Positions 1-8,803 of a DNA stretch of 64,000 nt are shown here, piece after piece. Below the pieces are notes generated by a model. That model was not told the origin of the DNA. It did no database searches and saw nothing but the letters and a program-made list of their open reading frames with translations. The stretch covers positions 930,001 through 994,000 of the forward strand of contig NZ_JACVAM010000001.1 in the NCBI RefSeq assembly GCF_014851865.1, written 5' to 3'. Each line of letters begins with the position of its first letter. Positions within the stretch are counted from its first letter, which is position 1. The translations under genes were made by a program, and so were the position numbers. The DNA is from Pseudomonas sp. PDM16 (GTDB lineage Bacteria; Pseudomonadota; Gammaproteobacteria; Pseudomonadales; Pseudomonadaceae).

Positions 1-45
1 GGGGCGTAGCAGCCCGTGGGTGTCGCTGATCAGGCCGATTTTCAT
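1..45 (-). CDS. metallophosphoesterase, N-terminal 15 codons only
   Basis: Only the first 15 codons lie in the window; the gene runs off the left edge on the minus strand. They read MKIGLISDTHGLLRP. The GLISDTHG stretch is the first metal-binding motif (D-x-H) of YfcE/MJ0936-type calcineurin-like phosphodiesterases. Its start lies 25 bases downstream of the stop of the large ATPase-nuclease gene on the same strand. I see no strong ribosome binding site before the ATG. The family is well supported by the motif; substrate and full length cannot be judged. Confidence 0.75.
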   Translation of the reverse strand, partial: MKIGLISDTHGLLRP

Positions 46-70
46 GGGGCAGGTTTGGAAGGCAACGTTT

Positions 71-3000
71 CTAGGGCCAACTGACATTTAATACTCTTAC
101 GAACACTCTTTGACGCTCCTCCTCCGTTAACTGAGCTTCCAGCATTGTCTTCAGCTCATCAGGTGTCGCTGGCTTGGGCTTCCGGCTTGGTGGGCTTTTC
201 AATCTCTTGTTATCGCCAAACCAGAGCACAAGGTAGACCCCGTGCCCCATAGACTTCGGCGCATGCACATATTGGGCAATCATCTGATTGCGCAATGCTG
301 TCCATAACTTGTCGTGATCATCACGCTTGATCTCAATCGGCAGGGCCAACTGGTTGCGGTAGTCAAGTTGAAGATCGGCGCGCTTGTCTCCTGCATGGTC
401 ATATTCCGGGGCAACGCCAATGCCGTGAGCATCCAGGCGAGAGCGCAAGCGGGCCAATAGAACATCGCGGCATAGGTTTTCTCCGCGCCGGCTGGGGGGC
501 TGCCCATTGGGAATATTCCAGAACATCCGATAACCGTCGTCATTGGCATGGCGTAGTTCATGGGCGATGTCGTCTAGGTGACTCAAGGTAAGGTGCATTA
601 GATCAGCGATATTCGCTGGCGCCTTGTTGGCCAGCACATCGGCGACTGCTTCCAAGCCCAGGAAACGAAATTCAGCTTCCCTTCTGCGCGCTAGCTGCTG
701 CTCCAATGTGCTCCGAATCCTGTAGTGCTGAGACGCCATGGCCGGGATATCAAGTAGGCGTTGAAGTTCATTGTGGGTCTCTACCGTAGTTTGCGTACCC
801 AGCCAGTCGATCATTCCGCGAAGTTCGTCGCCAAGATCCATCGCTGCAGTGACAAAGCCGCCTTGTCCCCGCTCTAGGTCGGCATGAGGGATAAGTACCT
901 CGATCAAGCGGCCCAGAATAAGTTCTGGTTGGGAGGGGCACAGGGCCTGCAGTTGAATGCCTTGCATCAGGGTTTCAACCGCTAGCTGCATGGCTACATC
1001 GGCTTCTTCTGCTTCGCTGATGCGCTGCCAGAACTCTTCACTGTCGTCAGAGCTACCAGTCAGTACCTGTAGCGCTAGCCACAGAAGGCGCTGTTCAGCA
1101 TTGAGCTGTGGCGACTTCAACTTTTGTAGAGCCAGCGTAGCAAGACACTCCGGAGCGAACGCTAGAGCTGCCTTCAGCAACTGTCGCAGGTCATGGAGTT
1201 GCTGCGCAGTGGCCGCTTCGGGAAATTGCTGCAGCAATTCTGGAATTGCTAGCTGGGCGACCTTTGCATAGGAGCTATCCCCGCTCAGCAAGTACCCCAT
1301 GCCGGCCGAGGAGTTGCCTGTAGCAAAAGCACTGGCAGCGTGGAGCAACAGTACGCGACTAAAAAGTTCGGGGCGCTGCTGTGCGATTTGTGCGCACCAA
1401 GCGTTCAGCTCATCCAGTCCAAAGTGTGGTGTACAGAGATAAATAGCTACCAGTATTTCGACCCTGTCATCTGGTAACTCATCTACTTGTTCGGGAGTAT
1501 CGATCCAGTTCAGTTGCAGGCCAAGCAGGCAAGGCAGGCTGATGTAAAAGCGCTGCCCAGCCTGGTTCAGGTCAATGATCTCGGCAGCAGAGGGAAGGTC
1601 AGAGCGCTGCAGGCTTTTACGGAAACCAGATTCGGCAGCGCGCATAAGTTCATCGCCTAGATCGCTGTAGTTGGCGAAACGCTCGCTTGCTGTTTCCCCA
1701 TGGATATCCAAAAATCCGAACAGCCAAACTGTTGCCAGCTCATCAAGACGGCCAGTTGCGGCTTTAGCAGTAGTAATTGCGGGAAGTTCGGGGCGAATGC
1801 TCTGGGTTCTTTGGTACCTTTCCTCGGCTTTTTGCTTCTTGTAGGTGAGGGTTTGTGCTGCAGTTTCTAAGCGCCAGCTATTTTGTGCCAGATCGCAAGT
1901 CAGCCATTCATTCAGCCAGTCAGCCCTATCTGGGAACCTTTGCCCCCATTCATTCAGTACCTCCAGCGATAGCCCACTGGCTCCTCGATCTTGCAAAAGT
2001 GCGTAAGCAGCTTGTTGTAGATGAGCCTTTGCTTCCGCCTCATCTGTGGTACCAGCCAGATGCAGATGCCAAAGCCCTATATCTTCTGGTGGCTTGGCGC
2101 CATGTAGCCGAAGGGCTTCATAAGGGAATGCTTCAGTTTTGATGCATTGCTCAAGCACGGCTCTGTACTGCTGTGGATGGTGTTCAAACCAACTTTGAAT
2201 CTTCAGCTGTGAGTCGTGATCCCGGTTGAAGTAGCCATGCTGATTTGCACCGACGCCCAGCCAGTTAAAAAGCTGCTCGCCCGTGGCCGACTCACCTAGT
2301 TCTTCGAGGGTACGAGCCAGCAAGCGACCAATCGAACGAGAAAGCATCCATTCGGATCCGTGCTCGTCGAAAACTTCCTGTTTGGCGCCAAGTCCGTCCA
2401 GCAGAGCTGGCAGATGTGCCAGCGGCGCTCGCTCCGGCAGCCAGTGCTCCCAGAACATTTGGTAGCCGCCGATCAGGTGGGAGTCTTTAGGAGAGTGGAA
2501 ACACTGAAGTAATTCAGTGGGCGACAGATGCTCGGGGTATAGCAAATCCAGCAATTTGCCCAACAGCTGGTCATCGTTGTCGTCAACCTGACCACTGCAT
2601 ATTTGCGACAGCACATCCTTGCCCTCATTAGGGGAGGCCATTTTCAGCCAGATACTGAGTGCGCTATTACGGAGTCGTGGCCAGAGCGAAATGTCTTTGA
2701 TCATCGCGAGCAGCGGTGCTGCCAAGGTGGTATCAGCATGCCCGTATTTGAGAATATCCAGCACACAGTCCATATGTGACTGGGTTGCTTCATCGCGCTC
2801 GGAAGCCTGTAGAATGCGTTGAAAGTCCTCAAGCAGCGACTCGTCTGCCAAAGCCTTGAACCCAGTCATGTCTTGCCAAAGGTGCCAGCGGTATCCCGGA
2901 AACCTCTCCGACTGCTGGTGCAGGGCCTGCAGCAGATAGCGCTTGTCTGCGGTGCTGAACGGACCTACATCGCCATACAGCACAATACCGAGCGGATCTG

Positions 3001-3118
3001 CTTCTATCAGGCACCGACGTACTGAAGTGCTCTGTTGAGCCAGCCATGCGAGTAGCCCCCGCAAGTCGGCGACTACCCCCCCCATCGAAGCCGAGTAACA
3101 GATTAAGTAGCCGGCCAT
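71..3118 (-). pseudogene. C-terminal two thirds of a frameshifted STAND-like ATPase, ending in a PD-(D/E)xK-like nuclease domain
   Basis: This open frame of about 1,000 codons has no credible start of its own. Its first real homologous residues (GGVVADLRG) continue exactly the sequence interrupted in the upstream minus-strand frame at 3083. Removing one G from the G8 run at 3076-3083 joins the two into one protein of about 1,339 residues starting at 4091. The long middle looks helical and leucine-rich, as in the repeat sensor regions of STAND proteins. Near the end, RADLQLDYRNQLALPIEIK (about 326-385) gives an Asp followed by a Glu-x-Lys after a hydrophobic strand, then a helix with RNQMIAQY: the layout of a PD-(D/E)xK nuclease core. 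Base composition is visibly more AT-rich than ilvD next door, suggesting transfer. An anti-phage role is inference from architecture only. Confidence 0.75.
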
Positions 3119-4091
3119 GGGGAAGGCTTTCCCGATCTAACTTGTCCGCCAGCCACCTTGCCGCCAGATATTCGGCGATGCTGCGGTGGTGAGGGATTAG
3201 GTGATCGGCGTTGCCAGGGGCCGGGGTGAATAAAGCGGATTGCAGTGCTCTTCTGGCTGCCGCAGGAATCTCGGGCTTGAACTGGTTGAGTTCTGGGTAG
3301 TTGTTGTCGCTGGAGTCTGAGTCGCTGGCAATGCCTGCTTTGCTCGAAAGCAGCTGTACGGCGAACAGCTGGCCTGCCGCTTTCAGCAGGGTTTCGTTAT
3401 CGATCGCTTTGGCCTCACTGGTTTGCCGGTGGCGAGCATTGTTTTCTTCCGCCAGCTTTTCGCAGGCGAGTCGATAGACCTCGCTGCGGCTTTCTGGCCA
3501 TTTTTCACCGCTGACGGCCCTGGCCATCAGACCGAGCATCTGTGGATTACTCAGCAGCGGGGCAATACCGTGGCGTTCGGCTTGCTCGATAAAAGCTTTG
3601 GGGTCGGCGACGTTGTAATTGCTGTGCAGGATTTGCTGGATGTCCTCGCCACTCAGCGGACATAGCTGCAATACCATCAACTGGCCATCAGGGCTGGCGC
3701 CCTGTAGATCAGAAATGTCTGTCGAGCCGTACCAGTCAGCTGCGCGGCAGGAGAGTCGGAAGGCTGGCTTGCCAAGCTGAAGCAGTTGTTGGCGGATGCG
3801 CAGAGGCAGGCTGTCTGCACCAGCAGAGCGGGCCTCATCTAACGCGTCGATGAATAGGGTTTTCCCGCGCCACCCCAGCGGCGGAGTCGTTATTAGAAGC
3901 TCGTTCACAGTGACGTATGCGCCACCGACCTCTATAGAGGCCTGTCTCAGGGCTTCACTCTTGCCAGCCCCAGGTTCGCCCAACAGAACCCATGCTGGCG
4001 TCATGTGAAAGCTGTCGAGTGGTAGCTCTTCTAGCCCGTGTTCTTCATCCTGCTTTTCAGCAACTATCTGCACTCGCCTGGCTACCAGCAT
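2829..4091 (-). pseudogene. N-terminal P-loop ATPase part of the same frameshifted STAND/NACHT-like gene
   Basis: I start it at the ATG at 4091, which has a good GATAAGGA site just upstream; the frame can be opened further, to 4157, but that part lies in the ilvD terminator. Residues 38-45 are a Walker A motif (GEPGAGKS). Residues 79-86 (LFIDALDE) are a Walker B with the double-acid ending typical of NACHT/STAND ATPases, and RLSCRAADW about 25-35 residues later resembles a sensor region. The true sequence runs to Asp336 and Gly338 at about 3078; the remaining codons to 2829 are out of frame and should not be read as protein. Only the gap after the ilvD terminator is available for its own promoter. 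The joined protein would be about 1,339 residues. Confidence 0.8.
3076..3083. repeat. run of eight C (eight G on the coding strand) at the frameshift point
   Basis: The coding (minus) strand reads GAT followed by eight G and then TAGTC. With eight G the upstream frame continues as D-G-G-G-S-R-R and ends about 80 codons later in unrelated sequence. With seven G it reads D-G-G-V-V-A-D-L and stays open for a further 1,001 codons. The run is therefore one base too long for the full product. It could be a sequencing error, a recent mutation, or a slippage site that switches the gene on and off. Confidence 0.9.
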
Positions 4092-4155
4092 CGTCCTTAT
4101 CCCTCGAAACCTGCATGCCCGGCAGGATACAGGGCTGATCTGTGGTGCAGAAAGC

Positions 4156-4185
4156 AAAGCGCCCCGCTAGTGCGGGGCGCTTTTT
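4156..4185 (-). terminator. rho-independent terminator after ilvD
   Basis: A perfect 10-bp stem (AGCGCCCCGC with its complement) closes a TAGT loop at 4158-4181. It is flanked by A-rich sequence on one side and T5 on the other, so it could work in both directions. It lies 20 bases past the ilvD stop and directly ahead of the ATPase gene on the same strand, so that gene probably needs its own promoter. Confidence 0.8.
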
Positions 4186-4200
4186 AACTACTGAACGGGC

Positions 4201-6039
4201 TTAGCCGTCGAGCAGCGACTTGTCGCGCACAGCACCCTTGTCGGCGCTGGTGGCGAGCAGGGCGTAGGCCTTGAGTGCAGTGGTCACCTTGCGCGCGCGC
4301 GGGGCGACCGGCTTCCAGCCCTTCTGGTCCTGCACGATGCGGCGGGCGGCCAGTTCTTCATCGCTCACCAGCAGGTTGATGCTGCGGTTGGGGATGTCGA
4401 TCAGCACCTTGTCGCCGTCACGCACCAGGCCGATGGCGCCGCCGGCGGCGGCTTCCGGCGAGGCGTGGCCGATGGACAGGCCCGAGGTGCCGCCGGAGAA
4501 GCGGCCGTCGGTGAGCAGGGCACAGGCCTTGCCCAGTCCTTTGGACTTCAGGTAGCTGGTGGGGTAGAGCATTTCTTGCATGCCCGGGCCGCCTTTCGGG
4601 CCTTCGTAGCGGATGATCACGATGTCGCCGGCCTTCACCTCGTCAGCGAGGATGCCCTTCACGGCGCTGTCCTGGCTCTCGAAGATCTTGGCGTTGCCTT
4701 CGAACACGTGGATCGACTCGTCGACGCCGGCGGTTTTCACCACGCAGCCGTCGAGGGCGATGTTGCCGTACAGCACTGCCAGGCCGCCCTCTTGCGAGTA
4801 AGCGTGCTCGACGCTGCGGATGCAGCCTTCGGCGCGGTCGTCGTCGAGGGTTTCCCAGCGGGTCGACTGGCTGAACGCAGTCTGGGTCGGGATACCGGCC
4901 GGACCGGCCTTGAAGAAGGTATGCACCGCTTCGTCTTTGGTCTGGGTGATGTCCCACTGGGCGATGGCATCGAGCATCGACGGGCTGTGGATGGTCGGCA
5001 CGTCGGTGTGCAGCAGGCCGCCGCGGGCCAGCTCGCCGAGGATGGAGAAGATGCCGCCGGCGCGGTGCACGTCTTCCATGTGGTACTTCTGGATGTTCGG
5101 CGCCACCTTGCACAGCTGCGGCACCTTGCGCGACAGGCGATCGATGTCGCGCAGGTCGAAGGCCACCTCGGCCTCCTGGGCAGCGGCCAGCAGGTGCAGG
5201 ATGGTGTTGGTCGAGCCGCCCATGGCGATGTCCAGGGTCATGGCGTTCTCGAACGCCTTGAAGCTGGCGACATTGCGCGGCAGCACCGACTCGTCGCCTT
5301 CGCCGTAGTAGCGCTGGCACAGTTCGACGGCCAGGCGCCCGGCGCGCAGGAACAGCTGCTCGCGGTCGCTGTGGGTGGCCAGGGTCGAGCCGTTGCCCGG
5401 CAGGCCGAGGCCGAGGGCTTCGACCAGGCAATTCATCGAGTTGGCGGTGAACATGCCGGAGCAGGAACCGCAGGTCGGGCAGGCGCTGCGCTCGTACTCG
5501 GCGACCTTCTCGTCGGAGCAGGAGTCGTCGGCGGCGACGACCATGGCGTCAACCAGGTCCAGGCCGTGGTTGGCCAGCTTGGTCTTGCCGGCTTCCATCG
5601 GGCCGCCGGAGACGAACACCACCGGGATGTTCAGGCGCAGGGCGGCCATCAGCATGCCGGGGGTGATCTTGTCGCAGTTACTGATGCAGACGATGGCGTC
5701 GGCGCAGTGGGCGTTGACCATGTATTCCACGGAGTCGGCGATGATCTCGCGCGACGGCAGCGAATAGAGCATGCCGTCATGGCCCATGGCGATGCCGTCG
5801 TCCACGGCGATGGTGTTGAATTCCTTGGCCACGCCGCCGTGTTTCTCGATCTCGCGGGCAACCAGTTGGCCCAGGTCCTTCAGGTGCACGTGGCCAGGCA
5901 CGAACTGGGTGAAGGAGTTAGAGATGGCGATGATCGGCTTCTTGAAGTCTTCGTCCTTCATCCCGGTGGCGCGCCACAGGGCACGGGCGCCGGCCATGTT
6001 GCGGCCGTGGGTGGAGGTTTTCGAGCGGTAATCAGGCAT
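4201..6039 (-). CDS. ilvD: dihydroxy-acid dehydratase
   Basis: IlvD dehydrates 2,3-dihydroxy-isovalerate and 2,3-dihydroxy-3-methylvalerate to the 2-keto acids, the third common step of valine and isoleucine synthesis, in the cytoplasm. The 612-residue length is that of the Escherichia coli-type enzyme. Visible motifs are [11 protein letters not shown] (120-130), with Cys122 for the iron-sulfur cluster and Lys124 as the metal-ligand lysine, the CPTCGSC cluster motif (187-193), and [19 protein letters not shown] near the C-terminus. The ATG at 6039 follows an AGGAA sequence. It ends in a clear hairpin terminator at 4156-4185 and appears to be a single-gene unit. The antisense frame that stays open across the whole gene is a GC-bias shadow. 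Confidence 0.98.
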   Translation of the reverse strand: MPDYRSKTSTHGRNMAGARALWRATGMKDEDFKKPIIAISNSFTQFVPGHVHLKDLGQLVAREIEKHGGVAKEFNTIAVDDGIAMGHDGMLYSLPSREIIADSVEYMVNAHCADAIVCISNCDKITPGMLMAALRLNIPVVFVSGGPMEAGKTKLANHGLDLVDAMVVAADDSCSDEKVAEYERSACPTCGSCSGMFTANSMNCLVEALGLGLPGNGSTLATHSDREQLFLRAGRLAVELCQRYYGEGDESVLPRNVASFKAFENAMTLDIAMGGSTNTILHLLAAAQEAEVAFDLRDIDRLSRKVPQLCKVAPNIQKYHMEDVHRAGGIFSILGELARGGLLHTDVPTIHSPSMLDAIAQWDITQTKDEAVHTFFKAGPAGIPTQTAFSQSTRWETLDDDRAEGCIRSVEHAYSQEGGLAVLYGNIALDGCVVKTAGVDESIHVFEGNAKIFESQDSAVKGILADEVKAGDIVIIRYEGPKGGPGMQEMLYPTSYLKSKGLGKACALLTDGRFSGGTSGLSIGHASPEAAAGGAIGLVRDGDKVLIDIPNRSINLLVSDEELAARRIVQDQKGWKPVAPRARKVTTALKAYALLATSADKGAVRDKSLLDG

Positions 6040-6322
6040 GACACGGTTCCTGCGGCTAATCAGGTAAGCATTGGTTGTGGTGAGCGGGTCGGCGGTAGAT
6101 GACCGCGTCGGAAGGGGGCGTGGAACGAGACGGGATCACCGTCCGCCCGGCCCGGGCTCACAAGCCCGCCGGAGGATGCCTGGCGAGGAATGCCTTGATT
6201 CTACGCCGCGCGCGGCTGCCGGGGAAAGGCTCGCGGTCTGCTGGTGGCAGGCTGGCGGTCGGACGGGGCACTGTACCGGCCCGTGGCGGTCTAAGCGGTT
6301 TGTCCAGAAGAGAGGTACGGCT

Positions 6323-6637
6323 ATGCAGAAACTGACCATTTCCCTGTTCCTGCTGATCGTCGCAGGCCAGGCCCAGGCATCGTCCGAGCAGGCCTGGCAG
6401 GCGCAGGAGCGTGATATGCGCGAACGCTGCCTGGCGGCGAGCCAGTTGCAGCAAGCCAGGATCGCCGGCGAGCCGGTGCTGTTCGATGACCAGTTGGGCA
6501 TCTCGGCCTTGGTCATCAGTGGTCGTTATCCACAGCCGCACATGCAGGGCCAGCGCGGCCGCGAGCTGTGTCTGTACCAGCGAAGCAGCGGTACCGCGCA
6601 TATCGCCGAGGCCGACCGGCTTATCAAGGGTAGATAG
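6323..6637 (+). CDS. small secreted protein, function unknown
   Basis: A 104-residue protein. The ATG at 6323 has an AGAGG site upstream and is followed by a good signal peptide (MQKLTISLFLLIVAGQAQA, cut near residue 19). The same frame is open upstream to 6071, but that part lacks the signal and is probably non-coding. The mature part has two cysteines (in ERCLAA and ELCLYQ) that could form a disulfide, and a Gln/Arg-rich helix near its start. It is divergent from ilvD with 283 bases between them and convergent with rlmI. I do not recognise a domain family. Confidence 0.7.
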   Translation: MQKLTISLFLLIVAGQAQASSEQAWQAQERDMRERCLAASQLQQARIAGEPVLFDDQLGISALVISGRYPQPHMQGQRGRELCLYQRSSGTAHIAEADRLIKGR

Positions 6638-6656
6638 GCCGGTCCGCTATGCGCAC

Positions 6657-7853
6657 TCAGCTATTGGGCAGCAGGCGTACGGTCAGGCTCTTGATGTAGC
6701 GGGTCTCGGCGATGGCCGGGTGCACCGGATGATCCGGGCCCTGGGCGCCGCGCTCAAGCAGCTGGATGTTGCGGTCCAGGTGGCGGGCACTGGTCAGCAG
6801 GATGTTCTGCAGGTTGTCTTCTTCCAGGTGCATGGAGCACGAGGCGCTGACCAGGATGCCGTCCTTGTTGAGCATGCGCATGGCGGTTTCGTTGAGTCGG
6901 CGGTAGGCGGCCTCGCCGTTCTTGATGTCCTTCTTGCGCTTGATGAAGGCGGGCGGGTCGGCAACGATCACGTCGAAGCGTTCCTCGGCGGACTTCAGTT
7001 CCTTGAGGGCGGCGAACACGTCGCCTTCCACACAGGTGACCTTCTCGGCGACGCCGTTCAGCGTGGCGTTGCGCTCCACACCGTCCAGAGCGAAGCCGGA
7101 GGCGTCGACGCAGAACACTTCACTGGCGCCGAACGCCGCCGCCTGTACGCCCCAACCGCCGATGTAGCTGAACAGGTCGAGCACGCGCTTGCCCTTCACA
7201 TAGGGAGCCAGACGCGCGCGGTTCATGCGGTGGTCGTAGAACCAGCCAGTCTTCTGGCCTTCCAGCACCGGTGCCTGGAACTTCACGCCGTTCTCTTCCA
7301 GGTCGACCCACTCCGGCACCACGCCGAAGGCGGTGTCGACGTAGCGCTCCAAGCCCTCGGCATCGCGGGCGGCGGAGTCGTTCTTGAACAGGATGCCGCG
7401 TGGCTTGAGCACCTGGACCAGGGCCTCGATCAGCGCGTCCTTGTTGCGCTCCATGGTGGCGGAGGCCAGTTGTACCACCAGGTGATCACCGAAGCGGTCG
7501 ACCACCAAGCCCGGCAGCAGGTCGGAGTCGCCATACACCAGGCGGTAGAACGGCTGGTCGAACAGGCGCTCACGCAGGCTCAGAGCCACATTCAGGCGGT
7601 GCACCAGCAGTGACTTATCCAGTACGTGCTTGACGTCGCGCGACAGCAGGCGGGCGCAGATCAGGTTGTTCGGGCTCATCGCCACGATGCCCAGCGGCTT
7701 GCCACCGGCGGCTTCGAGGATGGCCTGGTCGCCGGCATGGAAGCCGTTCAGCGGGGTGGCCGCCACGTCGATCTCGTTGCTGTAAACCCACAGGTGGCCG
7801 GCGCGCAGGCGACGATCGGCGTTGGGCTTGAGGCGCAGGCTGGGCAGGGTCAT
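6657..7853 (-). CDS. rlmI: 23S rRNA (cytosine1962-C5)-methyltransferase family (RlmI-like)
   Basis: A 398-residue class I SAM-dependent rRNA methyltransferase. Residues 1-75 form an N-terminal PUA RNA-binding domain (LKPNADRRLRAGHLWVYSNE). The Rossmann core has LDLFSYIGGWGVQAA as SAM motif I, FDVIVADPPAF as the NPPY-type motif and SASCSMH carrying the catalytic-type Cys. Length and order match RlmI, which methylates C1962 of 23S rRNA in E. coli. The exact target base in this organism is inferred. It is convergent with the small secreted gene, with 19 bases between the stops. Confidence 0.9.
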   Translation of the reverse strand: MTLPSLRLKPNADRRLRAGHLWVYSNEIDVAATPLNGFHAGDQAILEAAGGKPLGIVAMSPNNLICARLLSRDVKHVLDKSLLVHRLNVALSLRERLFDQPFYRLVYGDSDLLPGLVVDRFGDHLVVQLASATMERNKDALIEALVQVLKPRGILFKNDSAARDAEGLERYVDTAFGVVPEWVDLEENGVKFQAPVLEGQKTGWFYDHRMNRARLAPYVKGKRVLDLFSYIGGWGVQAAAFGASEVFCVDASGFALDGVERNATLNGVAEKVTCVEGDVFAALKELKSAEERFDVIVADPPAFIKRKKDIKNGEAAYRRLNETAMRMLNKDGILVSASCSMHLEEDNLQNILLTSARHLDRNIQLLERGAQGPDHPVHPAIAETRYIKSLTVRLLPNS

Positions 7854-7940
7854 GGCGGGCTCCGGAAAAAAGAGCGCGATTATACCCTGCCCATCCCCGC
7901 CGGAACCTGTTTACGAACTTTTGAACCAGGGCCAGGCCTG

Positions 7941-8035
7941 CCGCCGCGACCAATGGGCGTAACAGCCCTAGGCTGGCCTGAAGGGTGAGCGCCAGCGAAT
8001 AGATGGGCGAGGGCGCGGAGTTACAGGTCGTAAAA
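7941..8035. repeat. dispersed intergenic repeat, copy A
   Basis: About 95 bases between rlmI and the pfpI-like gene align along their whole length with 15679-15775. Shared blocks include TAACAGCC-TAGGCTGGCC, AGCGC-AGCGA, GCGGAGTT and GTCGTAAA. The two copies are roughly 75 percent identical by eye. Both lie between genes near a gene start or end and neither has a reading frame. Copy A lacks the longer 3' part present in copy B. Confidence 0.65.
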
Positions 8036-8101
8036 GCAGCCCGAGGCTGCGCGCCCCGGCCAGATTTCAACGCAGCATGGCCGATGATCAAAACATCGTA
8101 G

Positions 8102-8134
8102 ACAGGCTCTCAGGCTCTCAGGCTCTCAGGCTGC
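8102..8134. repeat. 8-bp tandem repeat at the 3' end of the pfpI-like gene
   Basis: The unit AGGCTCTC occurs three times in a row, followed by a partial fourth copy (AGGCTGCC) that is part of the coding sequence. The stop codon of the minus-strand gene (TGA at 8126-8128) lies in the unit nearest the gene. Changes in copy number would therefore mainly alter the 3' untranslated region. Confidence 0.8.
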
Positions 8135-8665
8135 CAGCAGCTTCAGCAGGGTCTGGTTGAATGCCGGCAGGTCATCGGGCTTGCGGCTGCTGATCAGGTT
8201 GCCGTCGCGGATCACCTCCTTGTTCTGCCAGTCGCCGCCAGCGTTGCGGATGTCGTCCTTGAGCGACGGCCAGCTGGTCATGGTCTTGCCCTTGACCAGT
8301 CCGGCCGAGACCAGCAGCCAGGCGCCGTGGCAGATCACCGCGATCGGCTTGCCGGACTTCTCCGCGGCCTGCACCAAGGTCAGCGCGGCGGTGTCGGTGC
8401 GGATGGTGTCGGCGTTCATCACGCCGCCCGGCAGGATCAGGGCGTCGTACTCCTCGACCTGGGCCGTGTCGAAGGTGCCGTCGACCGTGAAGCTGTCACC
8501 CGGTTTGTCATGGTGCCAGCCACGTACCTGGCCTTTCTTGGCCGACAGAACGTCGGCCTGGGCGCCAGCCTGCTCCAGGGCCTGTTTCGGCTCGGTCATC
8601 TCGACCTGTTCGAAGCCGTCGGTGACCAGCAGGGCGATGCGCTTGCCTTTCAGGGAATAGGACAT
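8126..8665 (-). CDS. pfpI: PfpI/DJ-1 superfamily protein (type 1 glutamine amidotransferase fold)
   Basis: A 179-residue protein of the DJ-1/PfpI superfamily, members of which act as deglycases, chaperones or intracellular proteases. The nucleophile elbow AVICHGAWLL puts Cys112 at the expected site, followed by His113, with Glu19 (GFEQVE) as the usual partner. The start at 8665 (MSYSLKGKRIALLV) has GGAGA upstream on the minus strand. It is divergent from the HDOD gene and occupies the place of PAO1 pfpI (PA0355, from memory). Protease versus deglycase activity cannot be decided from sequence. Confidence 0.9.
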   Translation of the reverse strand: MSYSLKGKRIALLVTDGFEQVEMTEPKQALEQAGAQADVLSAKKGQVRGWHHDKPGDSFTVDGTFDTAQVEEYDALILPGGVMNADTIRTDTAALTLVQAAEKSGKPIAVICHGAWLLVSAGLVKGKTMTSWPSLKDDIRNAGGDWQNKEVIRDGNLISSRKPDDLPAFNQTLLKLLAA

Positions 8666-8803
8666 TTCGGTCTCCTCGCGTTGTGGGTGCCGTTCAAGGT
8701 CGGACCGGGCGTCGGCAAAAAAGATCAGGCAAAAACCGCGGCTGTGCCCGGTGGGTCAAATGGGTAAACTGGCACCTCCGTCCGATGTACAGCCGCCCCG
8801 ACC

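Noticed and set aside
4092..4157. extra 22 residues at the start of the ATPase
   Set aside because: They come from the ilvD terminator region and would need a TTG start without a ribosome binding site.
4465..6102. 545-codon plus-strand frame across ilvD
   Set aside because: It is an antisense shadow of a GC-rich gene; its composition is repetitive (His, Gln, Gly, Val), with no recognisable motif, and ilvD is certain.
6411..7613. 400-codon plus-strand frame opposite rlmI
   Set aside because: Antisense shadow without domain features; rlmI motifs are clear on the minus strand.
8102..8134. possible CRISPR-like array
   Set aside because: The repeats are 8 bases long and adjacent without spacers, so this is a simple tandem repeat.
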